Part shown: positions 17,572-25,350 of the stretch, one piece after another
Layout: every line of letters starts with the position of its first letter
Numbering within the stretch: position 1 is the stretch's first letter
Assembly: GCF_000741715.1 (NCBI RefSeq)
Contig: NZ_JGZN01000004.1
Location: 1-64,000, forward strand
Direction: 5' to 3'
Length of the DNA: 64,000 bases
Source of the DNA: Bifidobacterium saguini DSM 23967
Lineage (GTDB): Bacteria; Actinomycetota; Actinomycetes; Actinomycetales; Bifidobacteriaceae
Notes under the pieces: model-generated
What the model was told of the DNA's origin: nothing
Database searches by the model: none
Seen by the model: the letters and a program-made list of their open reading frames with translations, nothing else
Position numbers and translations under genes: made by a program

Positions 17572-17605
17572 CATGTGTATGTCATCTTGAGATGACATAC
17601 ACATG
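17572..17605. promoter_or_regulatory. 34-bp inverted repeat with TGTCATCT half-sites
   Basis: Perfect 16-bp arms (17572-17587, 17590-17605) around TG. The core TGTCATCT-N2-AGATGACA equals the palindrome at 2727-2746 in arm sequence. A second hairpin (AATGGCCTC-TTT-GAGGCCATT, 17608-17628) abuts it. Likely operator of the integrase region. Confidence 0.55.
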
Positions 17606-17925
17606 CAAATGGCCTCTTTGAGGCCATTCATTGTCTGTGCCGATAAGTTCTATCCGCATAAAACGAAAAGAGAAGCGGAAAATAAGAGCTGTGATGACTG
17701 ATGATTCTTGAGGTCTTACGGCAGATGCCAAATGAAGCACGCTTGCGCGCATTAGGCCGGTATCGTGTCAGATCGATATGCACGCAGACGCTCAATACTT
17801 CATCTTTGAATGTTTGAATGTCGAGTATTTGGCCGTGCTCTGTCGCGAGGGAACGGGACGTTTTTTCGAACTATGTGATTCAGGATGGCATGCCCCGTAT
17901 ATGCAACTTGCTGACAGGGTGCCCG

Positions 17926-18662
17926 TCACCATGTGGCGAGTGTTTCGATGGCGTCCAGTCCGTCCTGGCGGTGTGGTTCGTCGAGGTTGTCCCAGTAGGG
18001 GGAATCCTCGGTGAGCTTGTCGTGCAGGAGTTTGATGCGTTTGCGGTCAGTGCTGCTGTGCAGGCGTGCGAGCTCGGCGTCAGGGTCTGGGATGAGGGAT
18101 GCGAGCATGGCGGCGTCGTAGAGGTGGCGGTCTCCGTAGCCGGCGTGGTCGGCACTGTAGGCCGCGCTTTTGAGTATTAGCGCGCCGAGCAGATCCGGGA
18201 TACGGATTGTGACTTCGGTTCCGCTCTGGTCGTCGATGAGTCTGACCTGCATGCTGCGTTCCACGGCCTGGGCGCCGCCCGGCATGGACAGCACCGGCGT
18301 GCCGGCGATGGTCGCGTCGTTGCCGAGGAACTTGGGCAGGTGATCGGCGACCAGCAGGTCCACGACGTCGCCGTTCGGCGCGCCCATGCGGGTCGTGTAT
18401 CCGGTCAGCGTGCCTGGCTGCATCTCGAACCCGCGGGCGGCAAGGACGCCGCGTAGTCTGGCGATGCCGCGTCGGTCCGCCATGAGGTCGGCGAGCAAGT
18501 CGCGTCGGTGGTGGGGCGTGCGGTCAATCCGCCCATGATGGCGTGCAGTTGGACCATGAGACCGCCTGTGAGCAGCCATGATTCCGGGATGTTCGCCGCG
18601 GCGACCGCATACACGGTGCTCCACGGATGGCCCGTGTTGGGTATGTGGATTGTGGAAATCAT
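17926..18662 (-). pseudogene. AbiEii-like nucleotidyltransferase toxin, frameshifted
   Basis: The reading frame starts at the ATG at 18662 (MISTIHIPNTGHPWS), which overlaps the stop of the upstream antitoxin (ATGA) and has AAGGAG before it. It reaches the nucleotidyltransferase signature (LLTGGLMVQLHA, then RPTTDA) and loses frame near 18500; the continuation DLLADLMADRRG runs in another frame to 17926. One missing base between the codons for A and D restores RPTTDADLLADL. The family transfers nucleotides to RNA targets and causes abortive infection (family knowledge). The break falls inside the active-site motif, so the toxin is probably inactive. Confidence 0.7.
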
Positions 18663-19360
18663 TGCTGCTCCTTGCGGTGGTGGTCGTCGATCATCTGTTG
18701 GAGGGTTTCCAGACCGGCGCGGCGTTCCCTCGGGTCGTTGGATTCGGCCAGGTCGGCCGCGCATACGGCGAGGGGCATCGGGCCCTCGCCGAAGGGGAGA
18801 TTGTCAGTGATGCGGAGTCGCACCCGGACGGGTGTCACGCCTTCCTTCAGCCGACATTGTCGGACGATGTCATCCAGAGCAACGGCGGGGACGTAGCCTT
18901 CCACCGCATCCGTGGCGGTCAGCTGAAACGAGTCCGCCAATGCTCCGGTGGCGGCGGAGGGACGAATGAGGGTTTCGACCTTGGCGAGGTTGGAATCCCG
19001 GCACCAGTATTCGACCATCGTCGCGCGCTGTCGAGTGAGACGGATCAGGCTCTCCGCATCCGTTCTTCTGAGATATCCTTTGAGCCGGTATCGCTGCTGC
19101 CGGCCCAGCCATGGCGCGTCGAGCCCACTGAGCATGTATAGCGCCCCGAACGCCATGTCCGGTGAATAAGGGCGCCCGTCCGACCCTTGCCACTGTGCTT
19201 GGCGGCGTACGGAATCCTCCGTGATCAGCGAGCCGCCACCCACGGAAAAGGATTCAAGCCGGCCAGCAGCGCGAAGCGCGCTGACCCGTCGCTCGCTCAC
19301 TCCGAGCCTACGGGCGGCCTCCCGCCGTGTGAGCAGCGTCCGATTCGTTCTGATAGCCAT
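18659..19360 (-). CDS. HTH antitoxin/regulator, AbiEi-like role
   Basis: A 233-residue protein. N-terminal MerR/excisionase-like helix-turn-helix (about 8-50, LTRREAARRLGVSERRVSALR); the C-terminal part is not firmly recognised. AGGAAT precedes the ATG at 19360; the long upstream frame to 20740 runs through the integrase gene and is a shadow. The stop overlaps the toxin-like gene by four bases. A perfect 18-bp-arm inverted repeat ends about 9 bp before its start codon, which fits negative autoregulation as described for AbiEi antitoxins. Confidence 0.65.
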   Translation of the reverse strand: MAIRTNRTLLTRREAARRLGVSERRVSALRAAGRLESFSVGGGSLITEDSVRRQAQWQGSDGRPYSPDMAFGALYMLSGLDAPWLGRQQRYRLKGYLRRTDAESLIRLTRQRATMVEYWCRDSNLAKVETLIRPSAATGALADSFQLTATDAVEGYVPAVALDDIVRQCRLKEGVTPVRVRLRITDNLPFGEGPMPLAVCAADLAESNDPRERRAGLETLQQMIDDHHRKEQQ

Positions 19361-19368
19361 ATTCCTAT

Positions 19369-19410
19369 TGTATACAGAACTATTCCAGATTGGGAATAGT
19401 TCTGTATACA
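19369..19410. promoter_or_regulatory. 42-bp perfect inverted repeat before antitoxin gene
   Basis: TGTATACAGAACTATTCC (19369-19386) is repeated inverted at 19393-19410 with a 6-nt loop. It lies right before the HTH gene and 43 bp past the integrase end. Likely a dimer/tetramer operator of the toxin-antitoxin pair; it could also fold as a hairpin in mRNA. Confidence 0.7.
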
Positions 19411-19452
19411 CCGGGCAACAGGGCGTCTCAACCCGTATTCGTCTACATGTGG

Positions 19453-20697
19453 TCATTGCGCTGCTTTGATGAAGTCTTCGGCGAGTTGGTTGACGATCTG
19501 GTTGCGGTGTCGGGCGACGATGCGCTGGTAGTGCTTGATGGCGACCTTCTCGCTGACGTGGCCGAGTTCGTCCATGACCTCCCGCAAGGTACCGCCCTTG
19601 AGCATGAGCAGAGTCGCGTGACTCGCCCTCAGGGATTGGAAGGTCAGGTCGGGGCGGCCGGCTTTCTCCCTGGCTTTGCGGAACTGGGCCTCTAAGGTGG
19701 TCTGGCTCATCACCGAGGCTCGTCTGGGACGGAAGACCATGGCTTCCGGGTCCGTCCATTCGCAGTGCCTGAGCAGATGGTCGTGAATCAGGGGCACGAG
19801 CCCGTCGGGGATGGGCACGGTGCGCCGGCTGGAGTCGGTCTTGGTCCTGGCGATGCGTGTCGAACCGCGATCCGCATAGCCCCTGTTGACGGAATGGCGC
19901 ACTGTCAGGCGCTTGGTCTTCAGGTCGATGTCCTTGACCTGCAGGCCGCACAGCTCGCCGCAACGGAGGCCTCCGACGAGCGTGGCGAGTATTACCGCCA
20001 GTCTCGTGTAGTCGGGCATGTTCTCCGCGATCAGCTTGAGTTCCAGCGGCGTGACCGGCGGAACATCCTCCCTGGCGGATCGTGGCGCCGGCGGTATGGG
20101 CAGGATGAACGGGTTGTCGCGGATCAACGGAGGGGAACCGTCCATGCTCATCTTCGTGGCGCTGGCGAATGCCGCCTTCAGACGCATGCATGAGCGACGG
20201 AACGCCCATTGCCCCTCTGGGTGCGGCGCGTCGTACCAGCGTTTGATGTCCTTCGGCGTGATCTCGGTCAGGAGCTTGCCCTTGAAGCCCGGCATGAAGT
20301 GCGCGATGTCGAGATACAGGTTCCGGCGCGTGCCGCCGGCTATCCTCTCGCCGTTCGGCAGCCGGTATCCTTCCGCCCACCGGGTCACGTAATCCTCGAA
20401 CGAGATAAGGTTCGCGCGCTTCCTGCGGCGGCGTTCTGACGGATGGACCCATTCCTGGATGTGCTTGCGGTCCAGTTCCACCAGATGCCGTTCCTCTTCG
20501 AGCCACTGGTGCGCCTCGTGCTCCATGTCCGGCTTGAACTGGCGCTGGACCTTCTTGCCCGGTCGTTTCGGGTCCGGGTACCGCACCTGCCAGGCGACGA
20601 GATTGCCTGCGGTATCGTAGCGCGGCGTCACGGTGCCGAATCTGCTCCGTCGCCCCGGCGACGGCCCCATACTGTCCTTCTTCGTCCTTGCGGACAT
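19453..20697 (-). CDS. Tyrosine integrase (phage/ICE type)
   Basis: A 414-residue recombinase. Catalytic residues sit in GGLRCGELCGL (Arg), RTKTDSSRR (Lys), SLRASHATLLML (His/Arg box), LGHVSEKVA (His) and KHYQRIV (Tyr). It is a close paralogue of the integrase at 16228-17484, colinear over its length and with many identical blocks, but more G+C rich. The start MSARTKKD at 20697 has AAGGAGCA upstream. Tandem repeats that may be arm-type binding sites lie just upstream (20752-20823), and core genes resume after it, so it probably marks the right edge of the island. Confidence 0.92.
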   Translation of the reverse strand: MSARTKKDSMGPSPGRRSRFGTVTPRYDTAGNLVAWQVRYPDPKRPGKKVQRQFKPDMEHEAHQWLEEERHLVELDRKHIQEWVHPSERRRRKRANLISFEDYVTRWAEGYRLPNGERIAGGTRRNLYLDIAHFMPGFKGKLLTEITPKDIKRWYDAPHPEGQWAFRRSCMRLKAAFASATKMSMDGSPPLIRDNPFILPIPPAPRSAREDVPPVTPLELKLIAENMPDYTRLAVILATLVGGLRCGELCGLQVKDIDLKTKRLTVRHSVNRGYADRGSTRIARTKTDSSRRTVPIPDGLVPLIHDHLLRHCEWTDPEAMVFRPRRASVMSQTTLEAQFRKAREKAGRPDLTFQSLRASHATLLMLKGGTLREVMDELGHVSEKVAIKHYQRIVARHRNQIVNQLAEDFIKAAQ

Positions 20698-20751
20698 GAT
20701 GATGCTCCTTGTGCTGAATCCAAGATCGATGGCATGGCATAACAGCCTCGG

Positions 20752-20823
20752 AAAAATGCCACCAAAAATGCCACCAAGTGGCCGAATACGCTCTCAGTGA
20801 GCCATTGCACCTAAAAATGCACC
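20752..20823. repeat. Tandem 12-mers upstream of integrase
   Basis: AAAAATGCCACC occurs twice in perfect tandem (20752-20775), and a near copy, AAAAATGCACC, follows at 20813-20823. Short directly repeated sites next to an integrase start are typical of integrase arm-binding sites; the assignment is inference. Confidence 0.5.
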
Positions 20824-20943
20824 TCTAGTGCCTTAGGCCTTGCAATCATTGAGGTTTAGGCTGATTCAATCACTCGTCACAGGTCGTTTCGACCATCAGC
20901 CGCATGAAGATGACGCTAAGGAGCAACACTGCTTGCGTGTCTA

Positions 20944-20973
20944 TTGGAAGAAAGCGGGAACCGTTGCTATGAT
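20944..20973 (+). promoter_or_regulatory. Candidate promoter of azlCD leader
   Basis: TTGGAA (20944-20949) and TATGAT (20968-20973) are spaced 18 bp. Transcription would start near 20980, giving a leader of about 185 nt before azlC. Confidence 0.45.
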
Positions 20974-21046
20974 TGATTTTGTAAGTAATGAAAGTGGATT
21001 TATTTGCCCCCGGAGTGGTGGAGATGGACCTGTACGACGCTGGGCC

Positions 21047-21105
21047 GTATCCCCCTCTCTGGGGGTACTTCAACAAAAACCTCGGCCAATCGGTCGAGGT
21101 TTTTT
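21047..21105 (+). terminator. Leader hairpin and intrinsic terminator before azlC
   Basis: A stem formed by GTATCCCCC (21047-21055) and GGGGGTAC (21061-21068) is followed by AACCTCGGCC-AATC-GGTCGAGGTT ending in a run of six T (21100-21105). This strong terminator lies inside the azlC leader, about 60 bp before the gene, so it may be an attenuator. Confidence 0.7.
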
Positions 21106-21164
21106 CATATGTTCATATGCGGCTGCACAAGCAACCCAAGCATCCGAAATATAACGAGGGACGT

Positions 21165-22016
21165 ATGGCACAAGAACACACAGCACAGGCCGAACCGTCA
21201 CCTACCAATAATCGTTTGCACGATAGCCAGCAGGCTTCCCCGGATCAACGAGCCGGAAGACGTCTTGCGGCATTCAAAGCGGCGTTCCCGCTCACCGTTC
21301 CCATCTGCCTAGGGTTTCTGTTCCTTGGCGCCTCCTACGGCATTCTGATGGGCACGAAAGGCTTCTCGTTCGTGTGGCCCATGTGCATGAGCGCGTTCAT
21401 CTTCGCGGGTTCGATGGAATTCGTCACCGTGAACCTGTTGCTCTCTGCGTTCAACCCATTTGCCGGCTTTCTGCTGGCGCTGATGGTGAACGCTCGACAC
21501 TTGTTCTATGGCTTGTCCATGCTGGGCAGGTTCAAAGGACTCGGCTGGAAGCGTCCATACCTGATTTTCGGCATGTGCGATGAAACCTATGCCATTAATT
21601 CCACCGCGCGGATTCCGGATACGGTGGATCGCGGCTGGTTCTATTTCTGGGTGACTGTGTTGAATCAATGCTATTGGGTAGTCGGCGCCACCGCTGGCGG
21701 CATTATCGGCTCTCATCTGCCGTTTGATACCACCGGCCTTGATTTTGTGCTCACCGCGCTGTTTCTGGTGATTTTCCTTGACCAGTGGCTCGGAGGCAAG
21801 CATCGTGAGCGACTGTCCGCAATCATTGGCGTGCTTGCGGCGCTCGTTTGCCTCGTGATTTTTGGTGCCGAGAACTTCATGATTCCTGCATTGATTGCCA
21901 TGCTGGTGCTGTTCACCATATTGCGGCCTCATTTGGATACGCTCAATATCGAGTCCGAGAACGCATCAGCAAACAATGCCGGCGAGAACGCCGATGCTTC
22001 GCAGGAGGTTCGATAA
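21165..22016 (+). CDS. azlC: AzlC-family branched-chain amino acid exporter subunit
   Basis: A 283-residue membrane protein. After a polar 45-residue N-terminus comes the AzlC pattern: [22 protein letters not shown], the motif [17 protein letters not shown], and [12 protein letters not shown]. AzlC with the small AzlD subunit exports branched-chain amino acids and analogues. GAGGGACGT precedes the ATG at 21165; the frame is open to 20988, but that stretch lies across the terminator. The gene is two bases from azlD. Confidence 0.88.
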   Translation: MAQEHTAQAEPSPTNNRLHDSQQASPDQRAGRRLAAFKAAFPLTVPICLGFLFLGASYGILMGTKGFSFVWPMCMSAFIFAGSMEFVTVNLLLSAFNPFAGFLLALMVNARHLFYGLSMLGRFKGLGWKRPYLIFGMCDETYAINSTARIPDTVDRGWFYFWVTVLNQCYWVVGATAGGIIGSHLPFDTTGLDFVLTALFLVIFLDQWLGGKHRERLSAIIGVLAALVCLVIFGAENFMIPALIAMLVLFTILRPHLDTLNIESENASANNAGENADASQEVR

Positions 22017-22018
22017 TC

Positions 22019-22351
22019 ATGACTATGACCGTCTGGCAAGGGGTGTTCACCATCGTGGCCGTAGCGGTTGGCACTATGCTGACCCGATTCCTGCCGTTTA
22101 TCATTTTCCCGGAGTCGAAGGAACCACCACGATTCATCAACTATTTGGGTTCTGTGCTGCCTTATGCCATGACTGGCCTGTTGGTGGTATATGCGCTGCG
22201 TAACACGCCGATTCTCACCGGCTCGCATGGTATTCCCGAGCTTATTGCCTGCGCTGTGATTGTGCTGCTGCACTGGTGGAAGCGCAATATGCTGCTTTCG
22301 ATTGCAGCCGGCACGATAGTGTACATGCTGCTGGTACAGCTGGTGTTCTAG
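22019..22351 (+). CDS. azlD: AzlD-family exporter small subunit
   Basis: A 110-residue, four-helix membrane protein with the AzlD signature [20 protein letters not shown] and an [14 protein letters not shown] helix. AGGAGG precedes the ATG at 22019. It starts two bases after azlC ends and forms the exporter with it. A terminator follows at 22361. Confidence 0.88.
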   Translation: MTMTVWQGVFTIVAVAVGTMLTRFLPFIIFPESKEPPRFINYLGSVLPYAMTGLLVVYALRNTPILTGSHGIPELIACAVIVLLHWWKRNMLLSIAAGTIVYMLLVQLVF

Positions 22352-22360
22352 AAACGGAAT

Positions 22361-22382
22361 AAGGCTCCCCGCAGGGAGCCTT
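22361..22382. terminator. Bidirectional terminator azlD / phosphatase
   Basis: AAGGCTCCC-CGCA-GGGAGCCTT lies between the convergent azlD and tyrosine phosphatase genes. T-runs are short on both strands. Confidence 0.65.
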
Positions 22383-22390
22383 ATGAATAT

Positions 22391-22918
22391 TCAGTCCTGA
22401 AGCTGCTTCTCTACCCAATCAACAATGTAGGGAGCGACCTCTTCGATCTGATCGATGGCGACTTCGAATTCATGCTGTCCGCCATACCAAGGATCCACCA
22501 GATCGATTTGATCCTCACGCCCAGGCTTTGGCTTGGGCAGGTTCGGATCGAAACTGCGGTACATATGCACTTCGGCGCGCTTACCGGCCGGCAGCATACG
22601 CAGCAGTGCACGCATATGCGATGCGGTCATCGGCAGGAACAAATCGGTACGGTTGATTTCGTCGCGAGAAATGCGGTGAGCGAAGTGATCGTGCGGGATC
22701 TCATCGCCGTAACCACGCTCGCGCAGCACACGCACGGCACGCGGATCAATCGGATGGCTCCACTCCTCATCCGATACACCGCTGGATTCCACGTTCACTT
22801 TACTGCCTAATCCACGCTCATTGAAGAAGTGGCGCAGAATAATCTCTCCCATTGGAGAGCGGCAGATATTGCCGGTGCACACGGTCATTACGGTATAGGG
22901 ATGGGTAGTGTTGCTCAT
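22391..22918 (-). CDS. Low-molecular-weight protein tyrosine phosphatase
   Basis: A 175-residue protein. The phosphatase loop C14-TGNIC-R20-S is near the N-terminus, and the general-acid loop DPWYGG is in the C-terminal third. These enzymes remove phosphate from tyrosines, often of bacterial tyrosine kinases in exopolysaccharide control or of small molecules. No kinase is nearby. It follows the dihydrofolate reductase gene on the same strand after 39 bp, so it may be cotranscribed. Confidence 0.9.
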   Translation of the reverse strand: MSNTTHPYTVMTVCTGNICRSPMGEIILRHFFNERGLGSKVNVESSGVSDEEWSHPIDPRAVRVLRERGYGDEIPHDHFAHRISRDEINRTDLFLPMTASHMRALLRMLPAGKRAEVHMYRSFDPNLPKPKPGREDQIDLVDPWYGGQHEFEVAIDQIEEVAPYIVDWVEKQLQD

Positions 22919-22957
22919 CGATAGCTTTCATCTCGTACACAGCCGTTCGGCTACGTA

Positions 22958-23620
22958 TTACTTGGTTTTCGTCAGAATGCAGAACTGATAGGAGGCAATG
23001 CCACAATCAGGGTTGGCGGGCTTCAAACGCTCCCCTACTTCAACTTCTTGCCATAGGCCGGCTTCAACCAGCGCTTTCATATCAGGAGCGTAGGAATCGG
23101 CATCCACTTGCGCATCCAACAGCGTCACATATGCCTTGTTGGCGAATGGCAACGCTTCGGCGAACAGCTGGGCTCCACCGATAACCCAGATTTCGGAGCG
23201 GTCCAGACCATCGTCCGGAATCGCCTCCTGGCGGGCCAGGTCGAGCGCATCGTCAAGACTCGTCACCACTGTGGCACCGGGGGCGCTATACAGCGGATCA
23301 CGAGAAACGACGATATTGTCTCGGTTAGGCAGCGGACGGTACTTCAAGCCCAATGACTCCCAAGTCTTGCGACCCATAATTACGGGGTGAGAAACCGTCA
23401 GCTCCTTGAAATGCTTCATGTCTTCGGCGCAATGCCACGGCATTCCGCCATTAAAGCCGATGGCACCCGGACGACCTTCTTTGTCGCGAGCCTCGGCCCA
23501 AATGAGATTCACCGAAAAAGTCTTGGGGAAATCATCTCCCCAATCCTCTTCGTTAGCAGACAGCCCGGCAGACCCGGGCTCGGGTTCGTGATAGCCGCTA
23601 CGGCTACTGTCATGCTCCAT
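22958..23620 (-). CDS. folA: Dihydrofolate reductase
   Basis: A 220-residue protein. The core matches dihydrofolate reductase: NLIWAEARD at the N-terminal strand, GFNGGMPWHCAEDMKHFK (substrate loop with the catalytic Asp), MGRKTWESLG, and WVIGGAQLFAEALP. It is longer than the usual 160 residues because of a 35-residue acidic N-terminal extension and a small insert; a later start is not obvious. It regenerates tetrahydrofolate used by thymidylate synthase, whose gene lies 142 bp upstream on the same strand. Confidence 0.93.
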   Translation of the reverse strand: MEHDSSRSGYHEPEPGSAGLSANEEDWGDDFPKTFSVNLIWAEARDKEGRPGAIGFNGGMPWHCAEDMKHFKELTVSHPVIMGRKTWESLGLKYRPLPNRDNIVVSRDPLYSAPGATVVTSLDDALDLARQEAIPDDGLDRSEIWVIGGAQLFAEALPFANKAYVTLLDAQVDADSYAPDMKALVEAGLWQEVEVGERLKPANPDCGIASYQFCILTKTK

Positions 23621-23695
23621 TTCGCTTTACTCCTCCTGGATTCAACGGAACTGGGCCTTAGTGTAGTTGATGTGTCAGACTGCCGAGCCGTTAAA

Positions 23696-23755
23696 AGGAC
23701 AGTCCAGTGGACTGTCCTTAGGCAAGGTGAGGCTCCGCACTATTAGCGGAGCCGA
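23696..23755. terminator. Two hairpins between thyA and folA
   Basis: AAGGACAGTCCA-N-TGGACTGTCCTT (23696-23720) with CCTTTT on the minus strand and GGCTCCGC-N7-GCGGAGCC (23733-23755) both follow thyA. They suggest that thyA and folA are mostly separate transcripts. Confidence 0.65.
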
Positions 23756-23761
23756 AGGAAG

Positions 23762-24634
23762 TCAGACCGCAACAGGAGCTTTGATGGTGGGGTGATGCTG
23801 GTAACCCACGATGGTGAAGTCTTCGTACTGGTAGTCGAAAATCGAATCAGCCTTGCGAATCTCAATCTGTGGGTACGGGTAGGGATCGCGCCCCAACTGT
23901 TCAAGCACTTGCTCAATGTGATTGTCATACACATGGCAGTCGCCACCGGTCCAGACGAATTCGCCAGGTTCAAGACCAGCTTGCTGCGCCATCATCAGAG
24001 TCAGCAGTGAGTAGGAGGCCACGTTGAACGGCACGCCGAGGAACATGTCGCAGGAACGCTGGTAGAGCTGGCAAGACAGCTTGCCGTTCGCCACATAGAA
24101 CTGGAACAGCGCATGGCATGGCGGCAGGGCCATGTTCTCCACCTCTGCCGGATTCCATGCCGAGACCACCATACGGCGGGAATCCGGATGGTTTTTAATC
24201 AAATCCATCACATTAGCGATCTGATCGATGGTGTGATTGGGGTTTTCAGGAGTAGGTGCCGGCCATGAACGCCATTGTGCGCCATATACAGGGCCCAGAT
24301 CGCCGTTTTCGTCCGCCCATTCATCCCAAATATGCACATTGTGGTCCTGCAGCCAACGCACATTGGTAGAGCCTTTCAGGAACCACAACAGCTCATATGC
24401 CAAACCTTTGAAGAACACTGTCTTCGTAGTGAGCAATGGGAAATAGCTGGAGATATCGAACCGCATCTGCTGGCCGAATAGGGAAATCGTGCCCGTGCCG
24501 GTACGGTCGGACTTCAGCGTGCCTTCGGTCAGAATCTTGCGCACCAAATCCTCATAAGGCATGGGGATGTTGGTTTGCGGACGAGCGGGGATACGTGAAC
24601 GGATTTCTGCAAGTTGTTCTTCGGTCAAAGCCAT
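23762..24634 (-). CDS. thyA: Thymidylate synthase
   Basis: A 290-residue enzyme that methylates dUMP to dTMP with methylene-tetrahydrofolate. Visible signatures: [17 protein letters not shown] near the N-terminus (phosphate-binding Arg), the catalytic Cys in [25 protein letters not shown], and [14 protein letters not shown] at 24634 is taken; a GTG two codons earlier is possible, and no clear ribosome site decides. Confidence 0.95.
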   Translation of the reverse strand: MALTEEQLAEIRSRIPARPQTNIPMPYEDLVRKILTEGTLKSDRTGTGTISLFGQQMRFDISSYFPLLTTKTVFFKGLAYELLWFLKGSTNVRWLQDHNVHIWDEWADENGDLGPVYGAQWRSWPAPTPENPNHTIDQIANVMDLIKNHPDSRRMVVSAWNPAEVENMALPPCHALFQFYVANGKLSCQLYQRSCDMFLGVPFNVASYSLLTLMMAQQAGLEPGEFVWTGGDCHVYDNHIEQVLEQLGRDPYPYPQIEIRKADSIFDYQYEDFTIVGYQHHPTIKAPVAV

Positions 24635-24793
24635 GCGCACTATGGTAGCGGCAGGGGCAAGACCTCAACATCGCATTGGCGTCATGACTAGATAATCCAC
24701 GGCCATTACATGATTCATACTCCCGGAACCACCGCGCTCGAGGCATAATGGAGAGGTCAATCAATGCCATGAGATGCCGTAAGGAGGCACACT

Positions 24794-25207
24794 ATGGGTA
24801 AGCGACTGTGGGTGGAGCGTAACAAGGACGGTTCATGGGATGCGTTCAGCGATGATGGTGCACATATCAAGTTCGGCAAGGATCGTGGTCAGTTCACTCC
24901 GGGCGATCTGATGAAGGTGGCTTTGGCCGGCTGTGCTGCGCTTTCCAGCCAGTTCGCCATCGAGCATACTCTCGGCGAAGGCAAGGGTGCCAAGATCGTG
25001 GTGGATGGCTCCTATGACCCTGAGAACGACGCGTACACCGGCTTTGACGAGCAGGTTGTGGTGGATGCCTCCGATGCCGGTCTTTCCGATGAAGATGCCG
25101 AAAAGCTCAAGGAACGCATCACCCGCCATATCGACAAGGGCTGCACGGTCAAGCACACCTACGTGCAGGAAACCCCCGTGCGCATGAACGTGACCATCAA
25201 GCGTTGA
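24794..25207 (+). CDS. OsmC-family peroxiredoxin-like protein
   Basis: A 137-residue protein. The two Cys of OsmC/Ohr proteins are present, in LAGCAALSS and near the end in DKGCTVKHTY, separated by the central helix. Family members reduce organic hydroperoxides. GGAGG precedes the ATG. It is monocistronic, converging on a universal stress protein gene with a large inverted repeat between them. Confidence 0.88.
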   Translation: MGKRLWVERNKDGSWDAFSDDGAHIKFGKDRGQFTPGDLMKVALAGCAALSSQFAIEHTLGEGKGAKIVVDGSYDPENDAYTGFDEQVVVDASDAGLSDEDAEKLKERITRHIDKGCTVKHTYVQETPVRMNVTIKR

Positions 25208-25245
25208 TGCAACCGACCTGATAGTCAATTCCGGTTACTGCCGGA

Positions 25246-25332
25246 GCCATCAGAGAAGGGGCATGACACCGGACCGTAAGCTTGGCCGAACGGCCTTGAG
25301 CGTGTCCAGGGTCATGCCCCTTCTCTGATGGC
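25246..25332. terminator. 87-bp inverted repeat between convergent genes
   Basis: Perfect 22-bp arms (25246-25267 and 25311-25332) enclose 43 bases that carry a smaller GGCCGAACGGCC hairpin. It lies between the OsmC and universal stress genes and likely ends both transcripts, but it is longer than usual for a terminator. Confidence 0.6.
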
Positions 25333-25350
25333 GGTCAGTTGAGCGCTAGC

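Larger units (their letters stand above)
17485..17925. other. 441-bp structured non-coding gap
   Basis: Three inverted repeats crowd the first 150 bp (17505-17529, 17572-17605, 17608-17628). The rest, to the end of the frameshifted toxin gene, holds no convincing open frame, tRNA or terminator. It may contain the recombination site of the neighbouring integrase, but no attachment core is recognisable. Confidence 0.4.

Noticed and set aside
18659..20740. 693-residue frame running through the integrase and antitoxin region
   Set aside because: Only its last 233 residues (from 19360) are protein-like; the rest is antiframe of the integrase, rich in Arg and His.
21001..21075. azlC leader considered as a 6C RNA or T-box
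   Set aside because: The C-runs pair in a stem rather than sit in loops, and no T-box sequence is present; only an unnamed leader with terminator is supported.
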